DNA of 7,127 nt from Candidatus Methylomirabilota bacterium (GTDB lineage Bacteria; Methylomirabilota; Methylomirabilia; Methylomirabilales; CSP1-5), in NCBI GenBank assembly GCA_022615475.1, contig JAKEGQ010000106.1:1-7127 (forward strand), written 5' to 3'. The notes under the pieces were generated by a model, which saw nothing but the letters and a program-made list of their open reading frames with translations, did no database searches and was not told where the DNA came from. This document shows, piece by piece, positions 1 through 5,730 of the stretch. The position numbers and the translations under genes are program-made. The first letter of the stretch is position 1, and the number at the start of each line of letters is the position of its first letter.

Positions 1-281
1 AGCCGCTCGTTCTGCCGCTGGGCCTGCTCGAGCTGCTCCCGGCTCTGCTGCAGGCGCGCCCGCACCAGCTCGAACTCCCGCGGCACCTGCTCCAGCCGGC
101 GGCGGACCTGGTACAGCTCCTCCTCGAGCCCCTTCACCTGGGCCTGGAGGGCCTCGATCTCGGCGTGGGATTTTTCGGCGCCCCTCGAAGCCGCACCCTC
201 GATCTTGGGAAACTGACCCGAGATGCGCCTGATGGTCTTTTGGAGGGAATCGAGCTTAGAGGTTTTGTCTGGATCGCTCAT
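1..281 (-). CDS. N-terminal coiled coil of a possible ARC/Mpa-like proteasomal ATPase (partial, runs off left edge)
   Basis: This is the first 93 codons of a minus-strand gene; the 3' end lies outside the window. The ATG at 281-279 follows an AAGAGGAG ribosome site (290-297) with 8-nt spacing, which supports this start. The protein begins MSDPDKTSKLDSLQKTIRR. From about residue 40 it becomes a charged, heptad-rich coiled coil (IEALQAQVKGLEEEL, then REQLEQAQRQNERL at the edge). Proteasome-associated ATPases (ARC/Mpa) begin with such a coiled coil, which binds the Pup or UBact tag, and the QNERL ending resembles the place where their coiled coil leads into the OB domain. A true Mpa C-terminus lies at the other end of the window, which makes the idea more plausible. 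No AAA module is visible, so any other coiled-coil protein is possible. The ARC assignment is inference; the reading frame is well supported. Confidence 0.6.
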   Translation of the reverse strand, partial: MSDPDKTSKLDSLQKTIRRISGQFPKIEGAASRGAEKSHAEIEALQAQVKGLEEELYQVRRRLEQVPREFELVRARLQQSREQLEQAQRQNER

Positions 282-602
282 GATCCGCGCTCCTCTTGCC
301 CCATCGCCGTGGACCCACAGCCCACGAAGCCCCACCAGAAGCGACTTCGTGTGACAGATTGTCCGTACTCCATGCACGGCTTTGAATTCAAATTCCCCCT
401 ATATTATTGAAGTGCGAAGAGGTGTCAAGCACTTTTTGCCCGCACGTGAAAGGCTGCAAACCAGCCACCGAGGCCTCCTGACACATTCTTATCCTGGAAA
501 CATCGAACGCCCCCCGGCCACCGGGCCGCTGGAGGACGCAACGCGGGGGGGCCCGCCTGGGGTCAACCCCTCCGTGGCACAGCAGTTGCAATTTCATCCG
601 TT
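282..602. other. divergent intergenic region between the coiled-coil gene and E1 alpha
   Basis: This stretch of 321 bases contains no credible gene. Its left part holds the ribosome site and long leader of the minus-strand gene. In that leader, CACGAAG (323-329) pairs with CTTCGTG (345-351) as a 7-bp stem. The middle holds the leftward promoter. The right part is very GC-rich: CGGGCC (522-527) can pair with GGCCCG (550-555), and GGGG-TCAA-CCCC (559-570) can form a small hairpin. No convincing plus-strand promoter for E1 alpha was found; the best candidates are weak matches. No riboswitch family was recognised by eye. Confidence 0.6.
401..428 (-). promoter_or_regulatory. sigma70-type promoter for the left-edge coiled-coil gene
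   Basis: Read on the minus strand, a perfect TTGACA -35 box (428-423) is followed by a 16-bp spacer and a TAATAT -10 box (406-401; 4 of 6 matches to TATAAT). Transcription would start near 394 and give a leader of about 110 nt before the ATG at 281. The 12-bp palindrome TTTGAATTCAAA (381-392) lies at or just after the expected start site. AAGTGC (410-415) and GCACTT (429-434) form an inverted repeat around the -35 box. Both could be operator sites, but no regulator is known from the sequence. Confidence 0.6.
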
Positions 603-1598
603 GTGTGGAATGATGATGCGAAACGGGGGGGTCCTGCCGTGGGCGTGGGGACCGAAGATCTGCTGAAGTTCTATTATTACCTCATCTTGACCCGGGGCCT
701 CGAAGACCGGGTCATTAAACTATACCGCCAGGGAAGGATCCTCGGGGGCTGCTATGTCGGCAGCGGGGAAGAGGCGATCTCCGTCGGAAGCGCGTGTGCA
801 CTGGAGCCCGGGGACGTCATTGCCCCAACCCACCGAGACCTCGGCGCCCACCTCGTCAAGGGAGTGCACCCGAAGGAATACATGGCCCAGTACCTCGGGC
901 GACGCACGGGACTCACGCGAGGCAAGGACGGCAATGTCCACTTCGGTGACCTCAGTCGCCACATCATCGGCTTCATCAGTCCGATGGCCGATGGGATCCC
1001 CGTGGCCGCAGGCGCGGCGTTGGCCTTTAAGATTCGACGGGAGCCGCGCATCGCCGTCGCGTATTGTGGCGATGGGGCATCGAGCCGTGGCGATTTCCAC
1101 GAAGGACTCAACCTGGCCGCCGTCCTGACTCTCCCCGTCGTCTTCATCTGCCATAACAATCAATATGCCTACTCCGTCCCCCTCTCCCGACAGATGGCGG
1201 TCCCACATGTCGCCGATCGGGCCAAGGCCTACGGTTTTCCCACACGGATCATCGACGGCAACGATGTCCTGGCCGTCTACGAGGCGACCAGGGAGGCCGC
1301 GGCGCGAGCCCGCAGTGGCGGAGGGCCGACCTTCATCGAGTGTAAGACGATGCGTATGCGGGGCCATGCGGAACACGATGATGCCTCCTACGTGCCTCGG
1401 GAACTCCTCGAGGAGTGGCGCCGTAAAGATCCCATCCAACGCTTCGAGAGGACCCTTCGCGAGCGCGAGGTGCCGGAAGAATCCATGAGGGCGGTTCAGG
1501 TCCGGGTGCTCAAGGAGATCGAAGACGCGGTCGATTTTGCGGAGAAGAGTCCCCTGCCCGATGCGCATGAGGCCCTCGAGGGGGTCTTTGCGACTTGA
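603..1598 (+). CDS. pdhA: 2-oxoacid dehydrogenase complex E1 component, alpha subunit (pyruvate dehydrogenase-type)
   Basis: This thiamine-diphosphate-dependent subunit decarboxylates a 2-oxoacid and, with E1 beta, passes the acyl group to the lipoyl arm of E2 in the cytoplasm. At 331 residues it has the usual E1 alpha length. Visible marks are YRQGRI (41-46), HRD (77-79), RTGLTRGKDGNVHF (101-114) and the diphosphate/Mg motif GDG (156-158) to NN (185-186), with RGH at 253-255 in the active-site loop. It is followed by E1 beta (89-nt gap) and then E2. The start is uncertain: the frame opens with GTG at 603 without a ribosome site, while GTG at 639 has a G-rich stretch (625-631) 7 nt upstream. 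A TGA stop ends the gene. The substrate cannot be fixed; the GHAEHDDASY stretch is compatible with pyruvate, acetoin-type or branched-chain enzymes, so the symbol reflects family only. Confidence 0.9.
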   Translation: MWNDDAKRGGPAVGVGTEDLLKFYYYLILTRGLEDRVIKLYRQGRILGGCYVGSGEEAISVGSACALEPGDVIAPTHRDLGAHLVKGVHPKEYMAQYLGRRTGLTRGKDGNVHFGDLSRHIIGFISPMADGIPVAAGAALAFKIRREPRIAVAYCGDGASSRGDFHEGLNLAAVLTLPVVFICHNNQYAYSVPLSRQMAVPHVADRAKAYGFPTRIIDGNDVLAVYEATREAAARARSGGGPTFIECKTMRMRGHAEHDDASYVPRELLEEWRRKDPIQRFERTLREREVPEESMRAVQVRVLKEIEDAVDFAEKSPLPDAHEALEGVFAT

Positions 1599-1687
1599 GG
1601 GGCCATCCACCATCAACAGCCTCCCTGCCAGCCCCTCCCTGGGGAGGAGACCGATCGCTGCCGACTGACAGCCGAGGGTTGACGAGG

Positions 1688-2662
1688 ATGGAGGAGATCA
1701 CCTACCTCGAGGCAATCCGCCAGGCCCTGTGGGAGGAGATGGACCAGGATCAGCGGGTCTTCCTCCTAGGGGAGGACATCGGCGTGTACGGGGGGGCCTT
1801 CAAGATCACCAAAGGCTTCCTCGAAAAGTTCGGCGAAGAGCGCGTCATCGACACGCCCCTCGCGGAGTCGGGGTTTGTCGGCGCGGCCATCGGCGCCGCC
1901 CTGGTGGGGATGCGTCCGGTGGTGGAGATGCAATTCGCCGACTTCATCTCCTGTGCGTTCGACCAGATCGTCAATATGGCCGCCAAGCATCACTACCGAC
2001 TGGGAGAGCCTGTCCCGATGGTGATCCGCGCCCCGTACGGCGGTCGGCTGCATGCGGGCCCCTTCCACTCCCAATGCCCCGAGGCGTGGTTCGTCCACTC
2101 TCCTGGTCTCAAGGTTGTCGCGCCGTCCACCCCGTATGACGCCAAGGGACTGCTGAAGGCAAGCATCCGAGATCCCAACCCGGTGATCTACTGTGAGCAC
2201 AAGTATCTGTACCGCCACGCCAAGGGCGAGGTACCGCCCGGAGAATACGTTCTCCCCCTGGGGCAGGCGGATGTCAAGCGGCAGGGGAGTGATATCACCC
2301 TGATCACCTACGGAGCGATGGTGCAGGAGGGGCTGGAGGCGGCTGACCAGATGAGCGAGCAGGGAATCGAGGTCGAGTTGGTCGACCTCCGGACCCTGTA
2401 CCCCTTGGACACGGAGACGATTCTTGCTTCGGTGAAAAAGACCGGCAAGACCCTGATCGTCCATGAGGCACCCCAGGTGTGCGGGATCGGGGCAGAGATT
2501 GCCGCCGTCATTGCCCAAGAGGCTTTCCGTCACCTTGATGCACCCGTCATGCGACTCACTGCCCCTCACACCCCGGTGCCCTTCAGTTCCCCCCTCGAGG
2601 ACTTTTACCTCCCCAATGCCGCGAAGATCGCCTCCAAGCTGAAGGACCTCGCCTCCTATTAG
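1688..2662 (+). CDS. pdhB: 2-oxoacid dehydrogenase complex E1 component, beta subunit
   Basis: This is the partner of the upstream alpha subunit; together they form the alpha2beta2 E1 decarboxylase. The 324-residue product has the normal length for the family. It begins MEEITYLEAIRQALWEEM and continues LLGEDIGVYGG (26-36), in which E29 matches the glutamate that activates thiamine diphosphate in this family. Next come DTPLAESGFVGAAIGAA and the subunit-interface segment QFADFISCAFDQIVNMAAK. The C-terminal transketolase-like domain contains DLRTLYPLD and HEAPQVCGIGAEIA. The frame is open upstream to 1595, but ATG at 1688 fits the family N-terminus and has a GAGGG ribosome site (1674-1678) 9 nt upstream. 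A 5-bp hairpin (CCTCC 1634-1638 with GGAGG 1643-1647) lies in the gap. The TAG stop overlaps the first heptad of the following repeat element. Confidence 0.92.
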   Translation: MEEITYLEAIRQALWEEMDQDQRVFLLGEDIGVYGGAFKITKGFLEKFGEERVIDTPLAESGFVGAAIGAALVGMRPVVEMQFADFISCAFDQIVNMAAKHHYRLGEPVPMVIRAPYGGRLHAGPFHSQCPEAWFVHSPGLKVVAPSTPYDAKGLLKASIRDPNPVIYCEHKYLYRHAKGEVPPGEYVLPLGQADVKRQGSDITLITYGAMVQEGLEAADQMSEQGIEVELVDLRTLYPLDTETILASVKKTGKTLIVHEAPQVCGIGAEIAAVIAQEAFRHLDAPVMRLTAPHTPVPFSSPLEDFYLPNAAKIASKLKDLASY

Positions 2663-2808
2663 TTCATGGTTCATAGTTCAGGGTTCAGAGTTGAAGAGCA
2701 CGCGACACAATTCATCGCTCGTCGTTCATCGGTCGGCAGAAGTGACCTGGCCGCCTCTCAATTCTGGAGAGAGGCTGGCCATGAACTATGAACCCCGAAC
2801 CTGAACGA
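2661..2808. repeat. heptad inverted-repeat element between E1 beta and E2
   Basis: The left end has five tandem 7-bp units of the form RGTTCAK: AGTTCAT (2661), GGTTCAT (2668), AGTTCAG (2675), GGTTCAG (2682) and AGTTGAA (2689). The right end carries the same unit inverted: ATGAACT (2781), ATGAACC (2788), CCGAACC (2795) and TGAACGA (2802). The 13-bp GGTTCATAGTTCA (2668-2680) has an exact inverted copy at 2782-2794. Inside is a strong hairpin, 2748-2759 with 2769-2781 (12 pairs, one bulged T at 2776, 9-nt loop). TTCATCG occurs twice more (2711, 2725). The left end touches the E1 beta stop codon and the right end overlaps the E2 ribosome site. It resembles a non-coding REP- or MITE-like intergenic element; there is no open frame or transposase. 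Confidence 0.75.
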
Positions 2809-2816
2809 GGCGTGTG

Positions 2817-3980
2817 ATGGCCATTGAGGTGGTGATGCCACAGATGGGGCAGAGCGTGGCCGAGGGGACCGTCCTCGAGTGGTTCAAGCGCGAAGGAGAA
2901 CGGGTCGAAAAGGACGAAGCTCTCCTCACCATCAACACCGATAAGATCGACGTCGAGATCCCGTCGCCGGGAGCCGGGACCCTCTCCCGTATCCTCGTCC
3001 AGGCCGGCGAGACGGTGCCGGTAGGAACGGCACTGGCGACGATTGAAGGCCCGGAACCGGATCGACCGCCCGCCGGCACCACCCCATCGGCACCCACGCC
3101 GGAGAGTCTGCGCTCCCGCGAAGAGACCTCCCGTTGGTACTCCCCTGCCGTCCTCGAACTCGCAGAGCGGCAGGGCCTGGGTCCTTCAGAGCTCCAAGAG
3201 ATACGCGGGACAGGCCAAAGCGGCCGCGTGACGAAGCAGGACATCCTGAACTATCTCGCAGAGCGGGACGCGGGCACCGCTCCGAGGGTGGACGATGAGG
3301 TCGTCCCCTTCACGCCCATGCGGCGCGCGATCGCCGAGCACATGGTCCGGAGCAAGCAGACCGCCCCCCACGCCACCGCCATTATCGAGGTGGACATGAC
3401 CACCATCGCAGAGTTCCGCGAGCGGGAAAAGGCGACCTCCGCGGAGCGGCGGGGTGCGCCCCTGACCTTCCTCCCCTTCGTCATCCAGGCAGCGGTGCAG
3501 GCCCTCACAAAGCACCCGTGGCTCAACGCCTGGGTCGAGCACGACCGAATCGTGCTCAAGCGCGAGATCAATATTGGGATTGCCGTCGCGCTCCAGGATG
3601 GTCTCATCGTCCCGGTCCTCAAAGGGGCGGGGAACCTCAGTCTCGCGGAGATTGCCCGGCAGGCTGACGATCTGGCCCGCCGCGCCCGCGAGAAACGACT
3701 CACACCGATGGAAGTACAGGGGGGGACGTTTACGGTGAACAACCTGGGGGTTTCCGGCATTCTCCTGGCCACCCCGATTCTCGTGCAACCCCAGGCGGGC
3801 ATTCTCGGGGTCGGGGCCGTAACCAGGAGGCCGATCGTGATCGGCAACGAGACCGCCATCCGTTCATTGGCCTATCTCTGCCTCTCGTTCGACCACCGCG
3901 TCATTGACGGCGCCATGGCCGGCCAGTTCCTGCAAGAGGTCAAGGCGAGACTCGAAGGGTTCGATCCGACGGCACAATGA
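2817..3980 (+). CDS. pdhC: dihydrolipoamide acyltransferase (E2) of the 2-oxoacid dehydrogenase complex
   Basis: E2 is the core of the complex: its swinging lipoyl arm takes the acyl group from E1 and transfers it to CoA. The 387 residues hold one lipoyl domain (1-77) with the lipoylated lysine K43 in TINTDKIDVEIPSP, then a Pro/Ala-rich linker (about 78-106) and a peripheral subunit-binding domain (about 107-150, YSPAVLELAERQGL to GRVTKQDI). The catalytic domain (about 162-385) ends with the active-site motif DHRVIDG (359-365; H360, D364). Having only one lipoyl domain is common in Gram-positive-type and branched-chain E2s. N40 replaces the Glu usual three residues before the lipoyl lysine. 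ATG at 2817 is preferred over GTG at 2814 because GAGG (2807-2810) lies 6 nt upstream. No E3 gene follows, so lipoamide dehydrogenase must be encoded elsewhere. Confidence 0.93.
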   Translation: MAIEVVMPQMGQSVAEGTVLEWFKREGERVEKDEALLTINTDKIDVEIPSPGAGTLSRILVQAGETVPVGTALATIEGPEPDRPPAGTTPSAPTPESLRSREETSRWYSPAVLELAERQGLGPSELQEIRGTGQSGRVTKQDILNYLAERDAGTAPRVDDEVVPFTPMRRAIAEHMVRSKQTAPHATAIIEVDMTTIAEFREREKATSAERRGAPLTFLPFVIQAAVQALTKHPWLNAWVEHDRIVLKREINIGIAVALQDGLIVPVLKGAGNLSLAEIARQADDLARRAREKRLTPMEVQGGTFTVNNLGVSGILLATPILVQPQAGILGVGAVTRRPIVIGNETAIRSLAYLCLSFDHRVIDGAMAGQFLQEVKARLEGFDPTAQ

Positions 3981-4000
3981 CGGGCGGGACCCTCGTTCGC

Positions 4001-4019
4001 GACCCGGACACGCCGGGTC
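4001..4019. terminator. stem-loop between convergent E2 and FmdB-family genes, possible terminator
   Basis: GACCCGG (4001-4007) and CCGGGTC (4013-4019) form a perfect 7-bp stem with the loop ACACG, in the 52-nt gap between two convergent genes. The position fits a bidirectional terminator. No run of T follows on either strand, so it would be a weak or factor-dependent one. Confidence 0.4.
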
Positions 4020-4032
4020 AATTGCAGGTGCC

Positions 4033-4230
4033 TCAGCCGCTCGGGGCGCAGCCGCAGCCCGCTCCCATCGAACCGGAAAAGCCCGCCGCGGTCTTTGTGC
4101 TGAAGGCGGAAAACTGCTTGGCCACATCGAGGCCGTGACACGCAGGACAGCTCACGGCTGCCTCTCGGCTCATCACCAGCTGCTCGAAAAAGGCGCCGCA
4201 TCCCTGACAGACATATTCAAAGATCGGCAT
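4033..4230 (-). CDS. FmdB-family small zinc-ribbon protein
   Basis: The product is a 65-residue protein beginning MPIFEYVCQGCG, the hallmark of the FmdB/CxxC_CXXC_SSSS family. Two CxxC knuckles (C8/C11 and C28/C31) would bind one zinc ion. The Gly/Ser-rich tail ends in GAGCGCAPSG, also usual for the family. The ATG at 4230-4228 has a GGAGG ribosome site 4 nt upstream. It lies 15 nt downstream of the MoaB-family gene and is probably the last gene of the minus-strand operon. Family members are described as putative regulators, and the name comes from the formylmethanofuran dehydrogenase region. The true function is not established, so the nearness of a molybdopterin-type gene is suggestive only. 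Confidence 0.88.
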   Translation of the reverse strand: MPIFEYVCQGCGAFFEQLVMSREAAVSCPACHGLDVAKQFSAFSTKTAAGFSGSMGAGCGCAPSG

Positions 4231-4245
4231 GTCCCCTCCCGCTGA

Positions 4246-4752
4246 TTACCGATGGATTTCCCTGACGAGGTGCTTGAGTTCGGGGAGGATCAGCTGCTCG
4301 AGGGCCAACTCCACGGCCTTGATGGACCCGGGCAGACAGAAGATGAGGGTCTGCCGAGAGATCCCACCCGTGGCCCGACTCATGAAGGCGGCCGCCCCCA
4401 CCTGGGTGAAGCTCAGATGACGGAAGAGCTCGCCAAAGCCGGCGAGAGATTTGTCAAGGAGGGGGGTCACTGCTTCGATGGTGAGATCCCGCCGGCCGAG
4501 CCCGGTCCCTCCTGTGGTGAGGATACACCCCACCTTTCCCTCCACCAGGTGCATGACCTCTTGCTGAATGGCACCGAGGTCATTTTTCACCAACCGGTAT
4601 CTGACCAGCCGATGCCCATCCTTCTCCATGCGATCCCGGATATACTTCCCTGACTCATCCCCGGCCTCATCTCGACTGTCGCTGACGGTGACCACAGCGA
4701 AGGAGATCTGTCTGATCCCCTCGGCGGCTTGTCTGTGCTCTTCGACACCCAT
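4246..4752 (-). CDS. moaB: MoaB/MogA-family molybdenum cofactor biosynthesis protein
   Basis: The 168-residue product belongs to the MoCF-binding family (MoaB/MogA), whose active members adenylylate molybdopterin before molybdenum insertion. Visible marks are FAVVTVSDSRDEAGDESG (18-35), the molybdopterin-binding loop TTGGTGLGRRD (79-89), GFGELFRHLSF (105-115), SRATGGI and the LPGS turn (140-143). The GFGE-LF-LSF and SRA stretches resemble MoaB more than MogA. E. coli MoaB itself appears dispensable, whereas in some organisms MoaB does the MogA job, so the exact activity is inferred. The gene starts 23 nt after the hydrolase gene and ends 15 nt before the FmdB-family gene. No strong ribosome site precedes the ATG at 4752, so translation may depend on coupling to the gene upstream. 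Confidence 0.88.
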   Translation of the reverse strand: MGVEEHRQAAEGIRQISFAVVTVSDSRDEAGDESGKYIRDRMEKDGHRLVRYRLVKNDLGAIQQEVMHLVEGKVGCILTTGGTGLGRRDLTIEAVTPLLDKSLAGFGELFRHLSFTQVGAAAFMSRATGGISRQTLIFCLPGSIKAVELALEQLILPELKHLVREIHR

Positions 4753-4775
4753 GAGATTTCTCGGAACTCAGCGCT

Positions 4776-5432
4776 TCACGCGTCATAGAGGAGCAGGGGC
4801 ATCCCTCCACGACCAGTCAAGAACGGATTATGGGCCCGCTCCGCACCGATCGTGGTCGGAGGCCCATGGCCCGGATAGACCACGGTGTCATCGGGAAGGG
4901 AGAGGAGTTTCGTCCGGATAGAGGCCAGCAGGACCTCATAAGACCCTCCCGGCAGGTCGGTTCTTCCAATCGAGCTGGCGAAAAGGGCGTCCCCGACGAA
5001 GACCACCCCTTCCCCATAGAGGCAGATCCCTCCGGGGGTGTGGCCAGGGGTGTGGAGGACCCGCATGCGCGTCCCCCCCATCACCACCTCATCCTCCTCG
5101 TCGAGGAGGCGATCAGGTGGGGGTGGAGGTGCAACCTGAAATCCAAAAGCGCGCGCCTGCTCGGCCGCCCGTTGCATGATCCCTGCATCCTCCCGGTGAA
5201 TCAGAACAGGTGCCCCGGTCTTGGCCCTAAAGAACGCGTTCCCACAGACATGGTCAAAGTGGCCGTGGGTGTTGACGATCGAAGTGAGCGTGAGCCCCTC
5301 CGCACTCATGACATCGTAGATGTCCTCACTCTCGAGGCCCGGATCGATGAGCAACGCCTGCCGGCTCCTTTCATCGACGACCAGATACGCATTGGTCTCG
5401 AGAGGCCCGATCGTGAAGCTCTGAACTTTCAT
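4776..5432 (-). CDS. metallo-beta-lactamase-fold hydrolase, glyoxalase II-like
   Basis: The 218-residue product has a complete metal-binding set of the glyoxalase II/YcbL-type MBL fold: THGHFDH (55-61; H56, H58, D60, H61), H131 in HTPGHTPG, D148 in FVGDALF and H189 in YPGHG. It starts MKVQSFTIGPLETNAYLVVD, as usual for this group. Such enzymes hydrolyse thioesters such as hydroxyacylglutathione; related ones are persulfide dioxygenases or have other substrates. It lacks the C-terminal glutathione-binding domain of classic glyoxalase II, so the substrate is unknown. A run of five prolines (102-106) sits in a loop. The ATG at 5432 has only a weak GAGAAG upstream. It lies 76 nt downstream of the small helix-turn-helix-like gene and 23 nt upstream of moaB. 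Context with a cysteine desulfurase hints at thiol chemistry, but this is inference. Confidence 0.87.
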   Translation of the reverse strand: MKVQSFTIGPLETNAYLVVDERSRQALLIDPGLESEDIYDVMSAEGLTLTSIVNTHGHFDHVCGNAFFRAKTGAPVLIHREDAGIMQRAAEQARAFGFQVAPPPPPDRLLDEEDEVVMGGTRMRVLHTPGHTPGGICLYGEGVVFVGDALFASSIGRTDLPGGSYEVLLASIRTKLLSLPDDTVVYPGHGPPTTIGAERAHNPFLTGRGGMPLLLYDA

Positions 5433-5508
5433 CGCTTCTCGCCCCGAGGCGTTTTCCCGCGGGTGATCAGAGATCCTGCCTGATGGAGGGAGCCGTGCTG
5501 GAGACGAG

Positions 5509-5718
5509 CTATTCTTCCTGCGAACTCTGTCCCTCTGCCCCGTGGAGGAGAATCTCCTCCAGGGTTTTCGAGACGGTGAAATAGTCCACCCCCGTCATCG
5601 CCGATATCCGCAGGAGGTCTCGCTCGGTCACCTTCCCCTCCCGCTGAAAGACATCCAGCAGCCGCTGGCGCACGTTCTGCTCCGGACTTCGACTATCATC
5701 CACGTCTGAGACCGACAA
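5509..5718 (-). CDS. small helix-turn-helix-like protein of unknown function
   Basis: I do not recognise this family. The 69-residue product starts at TTG (5718-5716). Its middle (about 16-58) looks like a small helical DNA-binding fold: VRQRLLDVFQREGKVTERDL, then LRISAMTGVDYFTVSKTLEE. The order helix, turn, helix, TVSKTLEEIL resembles a winged-helix or HTH recognition unit. The ends are acidic or polar (SVSDVDDSRSPEQ; EGQSSQEE). There is no cysteine, so it is not an IscR-like Fe-S sensor. The frame is open upstream to 5808, but that extension overlaps the desulfurase gene, and a perfect AAGGAGG 5 nt before the TTG decides the start. The gene begins 10 nt after the desulfurase stop, so the two are co-transcribed. 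It could be a local regulator or a small partner protein. Confidence 0.65.
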   Translation of the reverse strand: MSVSDVDDSRSPEQNVRQRLLDVFQREGKVTERDLLRISAMTGVDYFTVSKTLEEILLHGAEGQSSQEE

Positions 5719-5723
5719 GAGGA

Positions 5724-5730
5724 CCTCCTT
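5724..5730 (-). promoter_or_regulatory. strong ribosome binding site of the small HTH-like gene
   Basis: AAGGAGG on the minus strand lies 5 nt upstream of the TTG at 5718 and overlaps the TAA stop of the desulfurase gene (5731-5729). A full-strength site before a rare start codon fixes this start and links the two genes translationally. Confidence 0.75.

Noticed and set aside
382..666. A 94-codon plus-strand open frame upstream of E1 alpha
   Set aside because: It overlaps the leftward promoter and the E1 alpha start, has no ribosome site, and its low-complexity Pro/Gly/Arg composition looks non-coding.
1595..1687. An upstream TTG start (1595) for E1 beta adding 31 residues
   Set aside because: The added residues are not family-like and overlap the E1 alpha stop; ATG at 1688 matches the conserved N-terminus and has a spaced ribosome site.
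2748..2781. The strong hairpin in the E1beta-E2 gap as an intrinsic terminator
   Set aside because: No T-run follows on either strand and E2 must be transcribed through it; it is better explained as the centre of the inverted repeat element.
2661..2808. The heptad repeat as a CRISPR array
   Set aside because: The units are 7 bp, contiguous and inverted at the two ends, with no regular spacers.
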